Positions 14,997 through 23,025 are shown, counted from the stretch's first letter. The stretch: DNA of 24,085 nucleotides from Bacteroidales bacterium UBA2295 (GCA_002345825.1 DDWD01000158.1:1-24085), one strand, 5' to 3'. Translations and numbers: made by a program. The notes: a model not told the origin generated them from the letters alone.

Positions 14997-16715
14997 TTAG
15001 ATTAGAACATCCCTTTTGCTGTAAGTAACGTGTAAGAGTTTGCTAATTCTGTCGCCCGCCTCGGTATTCAAGTAGTTGTTGTACAGCTCTTTAATTGATG
15101 GGTTGTTGTGTGCGCATTTTAAACTTTCAGATTCATCGATATCGTAAATGGTTTTTGCCCTTGCCTTTACATACTTATCGGTACCTCTGAGTGGCTGACC
15201 ACCCCCATTGATACAGCCACCGGGGCAGGCCATAATTTCGATATAGTCGGCATTACATTCCCCGTTCTGAATGGATTCGAGAAGAGGACGAATCTCAGAC
15301 ATTCCGTTTGCCACCACAACCTTCAATTTCTCGTTACCCATCTTTTGAGTAAATTCTTTTATTCCATTTACCGAGCGAAGTTCGCTGAGCTTAACTTGGT
15401 TAAGTTCCTTTCCAGTTTTCATATGATATAGCGTGCTCTCTAAACCTTCCGTAATGCCACCCGAGTTGGCAAAAAGTTTTCCTGAGGTGCTTCGGGTTCC
15501 AAATGGATTGTCGGGATGCTGAGGCTCTATGCTTTCAATGTCAATTCCGAAAAGGCGAATGAGCTTTACAAGTTCGCGGGTAGTGAGCACAATATCAACA
15601 TCGGAAACGCCACGGGTGCTCATCTCAGGGCGCTGGGCTTCAAATTTTTTTGCTACACACGGAACTATTGATACGGAGTAAAGCTGGTTTGGTGCGATTC
15701 CCTGTAAGGCTGTAAAGTAACTCTTAAGTAGTGCGCCCATCATTTGTTGAGGCGACTTGCTAGTGGATATAAGGGGTAGCAAGTCGGGGTAAAATTGTTC
15801 GGCAAACTTTATCCAGGCTGGGCAGCAGCTCGATATTAATGGTTGTTTTTCGTTATTCGATTTTTGCTCATTAAGCATGTTGGCTGTTTCAATAATATGC
15901 AGGTCGGCAGCAAACGAGGTGTCAAACACATAGTCGAATCCAATGGTTTTCAGAACAGCAAATAGAATTCCATTCAGATCTTTTCCGGGTTTTAGGTTAA
16001 ACTCTTCGGCAAGTGATACGCTAACAGCCGGGGCAACTTGAACTGCCACCTTTTTATCTTTGTTACTAAGTAGATCTTGAATGTCGGCTACATGCGAATG
16101 CTCATGCAGGGCACCGGTGGGGCAAACCATGATACATTGGCCACAGTTGATACAACTCGATGAGTTGATATCGCTATTCATGGTAGTACCTATGAATGTG
16201 TGTCGTCCCCGATTAAGATGCTCAAGCGTGGCAACCGATTGTATCTCGTCGCAAATTCTAACACACCTGCCGCAAAGTATACACTTTGCCGGATCGCGAA
16301 TAATACTTGGGCTTGATAGGTCGAGCTTGTGTCTCTGTTTTCGTGCTGGTATGCGTCGTTCTCGAATATTTAGTTCTACGGCAAGATCCTGAAGTTCACA
16401 GGTACCATTGCGCTCGCAGTATAAACAATCATCGGGGTGACTGCTAAGCAACAGCTCTACAAGTATTTTGCGCGCTTTTAGTACCTTAGGTGAATGGGTT
16501 TTAATTTTCATGCCAGGCTCAACGGGATATGAGCAAGCAGTAACCAAATTACTTATTCCCTCAACTTCGACTACACATATACGACATGCTCCAGTTGGCG
16601 AAAGCCCCTTGATATTGCACAGCGTTGGCACCCTAATACCGTTTCGGGTAAGCGATTCAAGAATTGTATCCCCTTTTCGGGCTTCTATTGTTTTACTGTT
16701 TACTTCAATTTCCAT
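14997..16715 (-). CDS. hydA: HydA, catalytic subunit of trimeric NAD-linked [FeFe] hydrogenase
   Basis: Catalyses reversible H2 formation. With the ATG at 16715 it has 572 residues; a TTG start ten codons earlier is possible but MEIEVNSKTIEARKGDTILE is the usual family start. Clusters in order: [2Fe-2S] (C33, C44, C47, C61), His/Cys [4Fe-4S] (H93, C97, C100, C106), two [4Fe-4S] (C145, C148, C151, C155; C188, C191, C194, C198), and the H-cluster with proton-relay C297, ligands C298, C353, C497 and C501 (SSCCPAW, VPCVAKKFEA, MACPGGCINGGGQP). The first motif has S in place of the usual T. The length matches HydA of trimeric HydABC enzymes without the extra C-terminal domain seen in Thermotoga. 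With hydB and hydC it should form an electron-confurcating/bifurcating complex using NADH and ferredoxin. The bifurcating mode is inferred from family. Confidence 0.96.
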   Translation of the reverse strand: MEIEVNSKTIEARKGDTILESLTRNGIRVPTLCNIKGLSPTGACRICVVEVEGISNLVTACSYPVEPGMKIKTHSPKVLKARKILVELLLSSHPDDCLYCERNGTCELQDLAVELNIRERRIPARKQRHKLDLSSPSIIRDPAKCILCGRCVRICDEIQSVATLEHLNRGRHTFIGTTMNSDINSSSCINCGQCIMVCPTGALHEHSHVADIQDLLSNKDKKVAVQVAPAVSVSLAEEFNLKPGKDLNGILFAVLKTIGFDYVFDTSFAADLHIIETANMLNEQKSNNEKQPLISSCCPAWIKFAEQFYPDLLPLISTSKSPQQMMGALLKSYFTALQGIAPNQLYSVSIVPCVAKKFEAQRPEMSTRGVSDVDIVLTTRELVKLIRLFGIDIESIEPQHPDNPFGTRSTSGKLFANSGGITEGLESTLYHMKTGKELNQVKLSELRSVNGIKEFTQKMGNEKLKVVVANGMSEIRPLLESIQNGECNADYIEIMACPGGCINGGGQPLRGTDKYVKARAKTIYDIDESESLKCAHNNPSIKELYNNYLNTEAGDRISKLLHVTYSKRDVLI

Positions 16716-16751
16716 ATTTGTAACGTAATAAAGACTCTTTAGCAATAAAAT

Positions 16752-18695
16752 CTACTTGAAAAAAACGGCAGAAAACTTGCACACCTCTTCACAAATACCA
16801 CAACCTATGCATTTGTCCTCAACAACAAAGTATGGCGACCTTGGAGTACCAATAATAGCATTGGTAGGGCATTTTTTTGCACAGGCAACGCATCCTGTAC
16901 ATTTTTCTACATCTATGTAATAGGTTCTAAGATTGTGACATACGTTGGATCGGCACTTCCTATCGAAAATGTGTTCTTCAAACTCGTCGCGGAATTTTTT
17001 TAGAGCAGAAAGCACTGGGTTGGGAGCGGTTTGACCCAGTCCGCAAAGCGATGTATCGCGCATAACCTCAGCTAGCGATTCGAGCTGGATAACCCCTTTA
17101 AACCTTTCCAGAGTGCTATGCTGGTCATCTTTGTTAGGGCGTTTGGTTATACTATCAAGTATTGCACACATTCGTTGCGAACCCTCGCGGCATGGAATAC
17201 ATTTACCGCAGCTTTCGTTTTGCACAAACTGCATAAAGTATTTTACCATATCCACCATGCATACAGTATCGTCGTATATGGTAATTCCGCCCGACCCCAT
17301 AGACACGCCAATTTGCTTAAGCGGTTCAAAATCAATTGGGGTGTTAAGTTCCTCAGGAGTTGCTGCACCTCCGGAAGGTCCTCCAATTTGAACAGCCTTA
17401 AGAGTTCTTCCTTGCTGTACCCCTCCGGCTAGTTCAACCACCTTGGCTATGGATGTGCCCATGGGGACCTCTATTAAGCAAGTTTGGTTTACTTTGCCTG
17501 AAACTGAGAAAAGTTTGGTTCCCTTCGATTTTTCAGTTCCTATGGTATTGTACCATTCGGAACCTTTTTCAACAATTAAGGGGATATTGGCAAGCGTTTC
17601 AATATTATTTACAATGGTTGGCTTACCGTGAAGTCCTTTGGTAGCGGGGAATGGTGGTTTAAGCGTTGGCATACCACGCTTGCCTTCAAGGCTTTGAATA
17701 AGAGCTGTTTCCTCGCCACACACATATGCTCCAGGCCCTTTTTTTACAGATATGTCAAGACTATATCCGCTATCCATGATGTTGTAACCTAGCAAGCCTG
17801 CACTGTAGGCTTGTTCAATTGCTGTTTCGAGTCGTTGTACTGTAAATTCGTATCGTTTACGGGTGTATATGTATGCTTTGCTGGCTCCAATGGCATAGGC
17901 TGCAATGGCCATGCCCTCAATTATGAGATGAGGATCGCTTTCAATTAACATTCTGTCCATAAAGGCACCCGGATCACTCTCGTCGGCATTGCAAATCAAG
18001 TATTTTTGGTTTGCTGCCGTTTCAAGTGCGGTTCTCCATTTTTTACCCGTTGGGTACCCACCGCCGCCTCGTCCTCGGAGTCCACTCGATTCAACAACTT
18101 TGCAGACATCCTCATGGGTATGCGTTCGCAATATATTGGCAAATGTTTTATATCTATCAAATGCAAAAGCATCAATAATGCTAAGGGCATTTATTTTACC
18201 GCAGTTTGCCAGTAGGTTCCTTTGCTGTGAGCTGAAAAATGAGAGTTCATCAAAAAGCGGAACGTTTGCCCAAGGTTGATGTATGGGATTTCTATATTGG
18301 GCAAGGATATTCTCGGGAGGTAAAAAATTGTTTAGCACTCCATCTAATATATGAGATACCAAATCGGGAGTTACCTCTTGGAAAGAAACCCTGCATTTTC
18401 CCGGAATCTGTACATCCATAATGGGCTCAACACTGCATAGCCCAATGCTTCCAACCTCAATTAGTTCAATATCAAAGTCGGCATCAGATATGTATTGTTC
18501 AATTGCATCGCGTACCTCAATTGCCCCTGCAACAATGGATGAACTGGTTATGCCCAAGTACACAATGGGTCTCGAAATGTTGTTTCTGCGGAGAATCGAG
18601 AGCTTATCGTTTATATACTTTGAATCTTCAACTGGTTGTGAGCCAATTATATTTTCTACACAGAATTTGATGCTGTCGGTTGTTACCTTTTCCAT
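16752..18695 (-). CDS. hydB: HydB, NuoF-like flavin subunit of the hydrogenase
   Basis: A 647-residue NADH-binding subunit carrying FMN. The core has the NADH/FMN glycine-rich loop (GLRGRGGGGYPTGKKW, 205-220) and GAYVCGEETAL (322-332), then the [4Fe-4S] set C496, C499, C502, C551. The C terminus adds two ferredoxin clusters (C599, C602, C605, C609; C629, C632, C635, C639), as in HydB of bifurcating enzymes. The N-terminal thioredoxin-like domain (about 35-110) normally binds a [2Fe-2S] cluster with four cysteines, but here only C87 (GLCSVEP) remains; the other positions are occupied by Y/S/S in YLGITSSS and VGSIGLC. That cluster is therefore probably lost. The gene follows hydC by 47 bases and precedes hydA by 36. 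Confidence 0.95.
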   Translation of the reverse strand: MEKVTTDSIKFCVENIIGSQPVEDSKYINDKLSILRRNNISRPIVYLGITSSSIVAGAIEVRDAIEQYISDADFDIELIEVGSIGLCSVEPIMDVQIPGKCRVSFQEVTPDLVSHILDGVLNNFLPPENILAQYRNPIHQPWANVPLFDELSFFSSQQRNLLANCGKINALSIIDAFAFDRYKTFANILRTHTHEDVCKVVESSGLRGRGGGGYPTGKKWRTALETAANQKYLICNADESDPGAFMDRMLIESDPHLIIEGMAIAAYAIGASKAYIYTRKRYEFTVQRLETAIEQAYSAGLLGYNIMDSGYSLDISVKKGPGAYVCGEETALIQSLEGKRGMPTLKPPFPATKGLHGKPTIVNNIETLANIPLIVEKGSEWYNTIGTEKSKGTKLFSVSGKVNQTCLIEVPMGTSIAKVVELAGGVQQGRTLKAVQIGGPSGGAATPEELNTPIDFEPLKQIGVSMGSGGITIYDDTVCMVDMVKYFMQFVQNESCGKCIPCREGSQRMCAILDSITKRPNKDDQHSTLERFKGVIQLESLAEVMRDTSLCGLGQTAPNPVLSALKKFRDEFEEHIFDRKCRSNVCHNLRTYYIDVEKCTGCVACAKKCPTNAIIGTPRSPYFVVEDKCIGCGICEEVCKFSAVFFK

Positions 18696-18742
18696 TGAAT
18701 TATGTAGTTCTTTAATGCTTTAATATTCTTACAAATAGTGGG

Positions 18743-19204
18743 TTACTCATTCTCACTGAATTCTTCGAGGAGCATCTCCAATCGTTCTTCAGTAAGCTTT
18801 CCGTAAAATTTTCCGTTGATTGAGATAACGGGTGATTGAGCACATGCACCCACGCAGCTTACAACCTCGAGGCTAAATTTACCGTCACGGGAGGTTTGCC
18901 CTGGCTTAATTTTCAGCGACTTTTCAATGGCCTCCAGCAATGTAACCGATCCCATCATATGGCATGATGTGCCATGGCATACTTTGATGTGGTTAATTCC
19001 CCTTGGTTGGTATCGGAACTGATTGTAGAAGGTGGCAAGGCCATAAATTTTGCTTGTTGCTACATTTAAATGTTTCCCTACAGCCAGCAATGCTTCCTCT
19101 GAAAGATAGCCCATTTCATCCTGAATGTCTTGAAGAATTGGAATCAGGCTATCTCGCGAGCTAAGGCTGTATTTGTCGAGCAATTCTTTTAACTTTTTTT
19201 CCAT
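18743..19204 (-). CDS. hydC: HydC, NuoE-like [2Fe-2S] subunit of the hydrogenase
   Basis: A 153-residue NuoE-family subunit with an N-terminal helical bundle (about 1-65) and a thioredoxin-like [2Fe-2S] domain holding C76, C81, C117 and C121 (CHGTSC and CVGAC), the normal CX4C/CX3C arrangement. It passes electrons between the HydB flavin and the rest of the HydABC complex. It is the first gene of the six-gene minus-strand operon, and a Rex-like operator lies 44 bases upstream. Because HydB has lost its own N-terminal [2Fe-2S] cysteines, this subunit and HydA carry the only [2Fe-2S] clusters of the enzyme. Confidence 0.95.
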   Translation of the reverse strand: MEKKLKELLDKYSLSSRDSLIPILQDIQDEMGYLSEEALLAVGKHLNVATSKIYGLATFYNQFRYQPRGINHIKVCHGTSCHMMGSVTLLEAIEKSLKIKPGQTSRDGKFSLEVVSCVGACAQSPVISINGKFYGKLTEERLEMLLEEFSENE

Positions 19205-19247
19205 AATAGGGTGTTTAGCAACACTTATTCCGATATTTTTTGACTAA

Positions 19248-19270
19248 TTGTTTTATAAATAACAGTTGTA
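19248..19270 (-). promoter_or_regulatory. putative Rex operator and weak -7 element of the HydABC operon
   Basis: The plus-strand bases 19248-19265 read TTGTTTTATAAATAACAG, matching 10 of 14 defined positions of TTGTTAA-N4-TTAACAA and palindromic itself at 12 of 18 positions. On the minus strand a weak -7 element TACAACTG (19270-19263) overlaps its end in the same register as at the hydG operon. TTG lies 23 bases further upstream. The hydC start codon is 43 bases downstream. Confidence 0.55.
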
Positions 19271-19525
19271 TTGTTTTGATTGATAGTGATATGCAATGAA
19301 TACGAACCAATAATCCAGCTTTCAATTTAGCAATACTTGTTCTATTCCGCAATACGATAATGCTATTTTAAATCATTCTAACTTAGCGTTATTAGACAAA
19401 AAAACGATATTCTTTACAATATAAATTCATGTTTGTCAGTATCTTGTTGTGAAAAATGCTTTACATTGATGTGAATGGGGTTGTAAAACACCGCATTGCC
19501 TAATTTATTTTACTGTTTTTATCGT

Positions 19526-19533
19526 TACCTTTG
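19526..19533 (+). promoter_or_regulatory. -7 promoter element of the phosphatase-linked sensor operon
   Basis: TACCTTTG, identical to the -7 element of the hydG operon, lies 30 bases ahead of the ferredoxin start codon. No good TTTG is seen 19 bases upstream, so the -33 half is weak. Transcription would begin near 19540. Confidence 0.6.
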
Positions 19534-19551
19534 CTGTTAATGTAATAACGA
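19534..19551 (+). promoter_or_regulatory. putative Rex operator of the phosphatase-linked sensor operon
   Basis: CTGTTAATGTAATAACGA follows the -7 element directly and covers the expected start site. It matches 11 of 14 defined positions of the Rex consensus and shares the core GTTA-N6-TAAC with the hydG-operon site. Binding is inferred. Confidence 0.5.
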
Positions 19552-19563
19552 TTCAAGGTTGAT

Positions 19564-19812
19564 ATGAGTGAGAAAGTTGACGTAGTAATTTGTCTTGGCA
19601 GTTCCTGCTTTGCTAGAGGAAATAAAGGCTTGCTTAAAACCATATCCCAATACATTAAGGATAACGGTATTCACGAACGCATTAATTTCCATGGTGGTCA
19701 TTGCTTTGGAAATTGTGCCGATGGGCCAATTCTTAAAGTGAACGGAACGGTTTATACAGCTGTAGATGACCAAAAGGCCATTGATATTCTGACCGCCACT
19801 TTCGAAATTTAA
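19564..19812 (+). CDS. thioredoxin-like [2Fe-2S] ferredoxin (NuoE-C-terminal-like)
   Basis: An 82-residue protein equal to the ferredoxin half of a NuoE subunit, without the helical N-terminal part. The four ligands are C10, C15 (CLGSSC) and C47, C51 (CFGNC), i.e. CX4C and CX3C. It should be a small soluble electron carrier, and because it precedes the second hydrogenase-like sensor by 13 bases, it probably feeds or drains electrons for that sensor. Small proteins of this kind are known beside phosphatase-linked [FeFe]-hydrogenase sensors. It is not a fragment of hydC: it has its own start, a plausible AAGG Shine-Dalgarno and divergent sequence. Confidence 0.9.
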   Translation: MSEKVDVVICLGSSCFARGNKGLLKTISQYIKDNGIHERINFHGGHCFGNCADGPILKVNGTVYTAVDDQKAIDILTATFEI

Positions 19813-19825
19813 TCTTACAGCTATT

Positions 19826-21694
19826 ATGTCTCAACTTTTCAATATTAGTGAGTCCAAGTGTATTAACTGTTTTGCATGTGTGAGGGTTTGCCCAGTTAAG
19901 GCTATTGAGGTGAAAGCCGAGCGGAATTATGCTGTTATTTTACCCGAACGATGCATTGGGTGTGGTAGCTGTATCAATATTTGCCCGGTTAGCGCAATTA
20001 CCTACAAGTCGTCCAAGGATGAGGTAAAAACTCTACTTAAGGAGGGTGGAAAGTTGGCTGCCATTGTTGCCCCATCCATATCTGGCGAATTCGTTGATAT
20101 TACTGATTATCGCAAGTTTGTGCAGATGATCAAATCGCTTGGGTTTAACTACGTGTGCGAGGTTACCTTTGGAGTTGACTTGGTGGCTCGGGAGTACAAA
20201 AAACTTTTCGATGATTTCAAGGGGAAATACTTTCTCACCTCTGTGTGCCCTGTGGTTGTTTCGTTAGTTGAAAAATTTTATCCAGAACTGGTAAACAACC
20301 TTGCGCCCATAGTATCGCCTATGATAGCCACCGCCAAAGTTATTCATCGCGAGTATGGTGAGGATACCAAGGTGGTTTACATCGGTCCATGTATTCAGAG
20401 CAAAGAGGAGGCGCATTTATATTCGGGCGATGGTAAGGTTGATTCTGTTCTAACTTTTACCGAGCTGCGTGAGCTATTTGATGAGTACGAGATAAAGGAA
20501 AGCAAACTGGAGTATAGTGAGTTCGATAATCCCATTGGTTATAAAGGCTCGCTATTACCCATTGCCAATGGCCTATTGCAGGCTGTTGATGTAGATGAGA
20601 ATCTTTTATCCGGTGATGTTATAACAACCGAGGGCCCTACTAATATTATGGATGCGGTGAAGGAGTTCGAGAGCAGCGCCGAAATAATTAGCCGACACTT
20701 TAATCTATTTTACTGCGATGGCTGCCTTATGGGACCTGGTATGTCGCGGGGTGGACAAAAATTCATTCGCCGTACTATGGTTGTAAATTATGCCAACAAA
20801 AGGCTTAAAACATTCGATAAGAAAATTTTTGAAGATAGTATTGCCAAACATTCCAACCATGACTTTACCTGTGTTTTCAAACCCGACGATCAGCGAGTTC
20901 CGCCACCTTCCGAAGAAACTGTGCACGAAATTCTAAAGGTGATTGGTAAAGAATCGTTGGGAAAGGATTCAGGATGCGAGGCTTGTGGATACTCCAGCTG
21001 TAGAGACTTTGCTGTTGCTGTGTCATCGGGATTAGCGCATACCGATATGTGCCTGAACTACTCGCTATCTAATCGGCATGAGTACATCAAAACCCTGCGG
21101 GCGACCAACGATAAGCTGGCCAAAACCCAGCAGGCTCTTCGCGAATCGGAAAAGGTGGCCAGAGCAGAGCAGGATGCAGCCCGCGATGCCTCCGAGACAA
21201 TTACAACCATGATGAAGAAGTTGCCTTCGGCATTGGTGATCGTGGATAAAAAGCTGAGGGTAGTTCAAAGTAACCAAAGTTTCATCGATTTGCTTGGCGA
21301 CGATGCCATTGAAATTAACGAGATAGTTCCAGGGCTTGTTGGTGCCGATCTTAAATCACTCATTCCATACAATATCTATAATCTTTTCTCGTATGTGCTT
21401 CAGAACAACGAGGATATAAAGAATAGAGATATCCACTACAAGGATATTTTGCTCAACATCTCAGTATTTACTATAAAAAAGAACAGCATTGTGGGAGCCG
21501 TAATCCGCGATATGTATGCTCCCGAGGTGCGTAAAGAAGAGGTGGTAAAGCGCATAACCGAGGCCATTGATATCAACCTGGCCATGGTTCAAAAAATTGG
21601 GTTTCTACTGGGTGAAGGGGCTGCCGAAACAGAGCAGATGCTCAACTCCATTATCAATACATACAAGGAAGGGAATAGGAGCGACAGCAAGTAG
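19826..21694 (+). CDS. [FeFe]-hydrogenase-like sensor with PAS-like C terminus
   Basis: A 622-residue paralogue of the hydrogenase-like kinase. In order: two [4Fe-4S] ferredoxin motifs (C12, C15, C18, C22; C43, C46, C49, C53); an H-domain (about 75-330); a CX2CX4CX16C [4Fe-4S] motif (C384, C387, C392, C409); a coiled coil (about 420-460); a PAS-like domain (about 462-560); and a helical tail. The H-domain keeps C141 (TSVCP) and C189 (GPCIQSK), has C297 and C300 in YCDGC, but the first cysteine of the canonical CX3C pair is Y296, the proton-relay position is V140, and the lysine two residues after the C189 pair is S192. It is unlikely to be a normal catalyst. It carries no kinase; the SpoIIE phosphatase 42 bases downstream is the likely output partner, as in putative group C phosphatase-linked sensors. 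Confidence 0.92.
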   Translation: MSQLFNISESKCINCFACVRVCPVKAIEVKAERNYAVILPERCIGCGSCINICPVSAITYKSSKDEVKTLLKEGGKLAAIVAPSISGEFVDITDYRKFVQMIKSLGFNYVCEVTFGVDLVAREYKKLFDDFKGKYFLTSVCPVVVSLVEKFYPELVNNLAPIVSPMIATAKVIHREYGEDTKVVYIGPCIQSKEEAHLYSGDGKVDSVLTFTELRELFDEYEIKESKLEYSEFDNPIGYKGSLLPIANGLLQAVDVDENLLSGDVITTEGPTNIMDAVKEFESSAEIISRHFNLFYCDGCLMGPGMSRGGQKFIRRTMVVNYANKRLKTFDKKIFEDSIAKHSNHDFTCVFKPDDQRVPPPSEETVHEILKVIGKESLGKDSGCEACGYSSCRDFAVAVSSGLAHTDMCLNYSLSNRHEYIKTLRATNDKLAKTQQALRESEKVARAEQDAARDASETITTMMKKLPSALVIVDKKLRVVQSNQSFIDLLGDDAIEINEIVPGLVGADLKSLIPYNIYNLFSYVLQNNEDIKNRDIHYKDILLNISVFTIKKNSIVGAVIRDMYAPEVRKEEVVKRITEAIDINLAMVQKIGFLLGEGAAETEQMLNSIINTYKEGNRSDSK

Positions 21695-21736
21695 GAACTA
21701 GTTGAAAGATAAACCGATCAAAATATCAATTATAAT

Positions 21737-22921
21737 ATGCCCAACAACTTTTTCATAGAGGTTAATTGCCAGCAAAAGAACCACGATGGTGAGCGTATTT
21801 GTGGTGATGTTTTTCTGAGCGAAAGAGTTCTGGGCGAGGATCGTACCATAGTGGTCCTGAGCGATGGTATGGGGCATGGAGTAAAAGCTAACGTGTTGGC
21901 AACCCTCACAGCCAAAATGGCCCTTAGCTTCACCAAGGAGCATAAGGAGATTCATAAGATTGCCGAGATAATTATGAATACCCTACCCGTATGCTCTGTT
22001 AGGCAAATGAGTTACTCAACCTTTACAATTGTTGATATTGAGCATAACGGCGAGACCCGCATACTTGAGTATGATAACCCCGAGTGTGTAATCATGAGGG
22101 GCAACGAGAGGTTTGAACCCGGATGGCAGTGCGTTATTCTGCAAAGCGAGGTGAATGCAGGTAAGGAGCTTCGTTATTGTTCGTTTACCCCCCAAAAGGA
22201 GGATAGAATAATTATTTGGGGTGATGGCATTACCCAGTCGGGTATGGGTAGCGAGGATTACCCCTTTGGCTGGGGATTGGAAAATGCCCAGAATTTTGTG
22301 AGCCGATTAGTTAAGAATGAGTCCAGCATCTCTGCCCGTAAGCTTAGCAACAAGTTGGTAAATATGGCTTGTTCTAATGATGCCTACCACCCAAAAGATG
22401 ATGTAAGCGCTGCTACAATATACTTCAGACAACCGCGCAAACTCCTGATTTGTTCAGGACCTCCCTTCGATAAGGAGAATGATGGCAAGCTGGCAAAAAA
22501 ATTTAACGAGTTTGATGGCAAGAAGGTAATTTGCGGAGCCACAACCGGTGATATTATCTCGCGTGAGCTGAACCTCGAGATTGAAGATAGCTTCGAATTC
22601 ACCGATCCCGATTTACCACCCATTTCATCTATGGAAGGAGCCGATTTGGTAACCGAAGGAATCCTAACCCTAAGCAAGGCTACCGAACTGCTTTCCAAAT
22701 TCTCCGAGACCTCTGTTCCCGGTAAGGGGCCTGCCGACCTGATCATTACCCTTATTCTTGAGAGCGATGAGATCCATTTCATTGTGGGAACAGGAATTAA
22801 TGTGGCGCACCAGGACCCTAGTTTACCCGTGGAGTTGGAAATCCGCAGAACTGTTGTAAAGCGGATGGCTCAAATTCTGCAAGACAAGTTCCTTAAGGAG
22901 GTAAAGCTAACCTTCCTGTAG
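21737..22921 (+). CDS. SpoIIE-type PP2C serine/threonine phosphatase
   Basis: A 394-residue cytoplasmic protein. Residues 1-232 form a SpoIIE-like PP2C phosphatase with the metal-binding acidic residues in place: D24 (ICGDVF), D43 (LSDGMGHG), D163 (IWGDGI) and D221/D222 (HPKDDVSAATIYF). Residues about 235-394 form an extra C-terminal region, starting LLICSGPPFDKEND, that I do not recognise by function; it contains KVICGATTGDIISREL and is probably the part that pairs with the hydrogenase-like sensor. SpoIIE phosphatases usually act on STAS-domain anti-anti-sigma factors, but none is encoded in the window, so the substrate is unknown. It is the third gene of the operon after the [2Fe-2S] ferredoxin and the sensor. 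Confidence 0.92.
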   Translation: MPNNFFIEVNCQQKNHDGERICGDVFLSERVLGEDRTIVVLSDGMGHGVKANVLATLTAKMALSFTKEHKEIHKIAEIIMNTLPVCSVRQMSYSTFTIVDIEHNGETRILEYDNPECVIMRGNERFEPGWQCVILQSEVNAGKELRYCSFTPQKEDRIIIWGDGITQSGMGSEDYPFGWGLENAQNFVSRLVKNESSISARKLSNKLVNMACSNDAYHPKDDVSAATIYFRQPRKLLICSGPPFDKENDGKLAKKFNEFDGKKVICGATTGDIISRELNLEIEDSFEFTDPDLPPISSMEGADLVTEGILTLSKATELLSKFSETSVPGKGPADLIITLILESDEIHFIVGTGINVAHQDPSLPVELEIRRTVVKRMAQILQDKFLKEVKLTFL

Positions 22922-23017
22922 CTATTCTAATTCATTATCGGATTGCACCACAGCTACTCTTTGAGCTAATTGGCGATTTATCTGTTTAGGTTTTATGTAT
23001 CAATAGATGATTTTTTG

Positions 23018-23025
23018 TACCTTAC
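23018..23025 (+). promoter_or_regulatory. candidate -7 element of the flavoprotein gene
   Basis: TACCTTAC resembles the -7 consensus in six of eight positions (the last two differ) and lies 30 bases before the start codon, in a spacer of 134 bases that shows no operator like the Rex-type sites. The gene probably has its own promoter rather than being read with the phosphatase. Confidence 0.3.

Larger units (their letters stand above)
19205..19563. other. divergent control region between the HydABC operon and the phosphatase-linked sensor operon
   Basis: This A+T-rich gap of 359 bases has no convincing open reading frame on either strand. It carries the start regions of both hydrogenase-related operons, each with its own Rex-like operator at opposite ends (listed separately). 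The roughly 250 bases between them show no gene, tRNA or strong hairpin; other regulators, including a target of the two sensory systems, could bind there. Confidence 0.7.

Noticed and set aside
16716..16745. Earlier TTG start for hydA adding ten residues
   Set aside because: The extension MLKSLYYVTN does not resemble the family start; MEIEVNSKTI from the ATG at 16715 does.
19447..19465. TTGTGAAAAATGCTTTACA as an additional Rex or CRP-type operator in the divergent region
   Set aside because: The half-sites TTGTGAAA and TTTACA are imperfect and the site is 60 bases upstream of the nearest -7 element; the site at 19534 fits the Rex core and position better.
22918..22957. GTAGCT/AGCTAC inverted repeat as a terminator after the phosphatase gene
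   Set aside because: The stem is only six base pairs with a 28-base loop and no following T-run.
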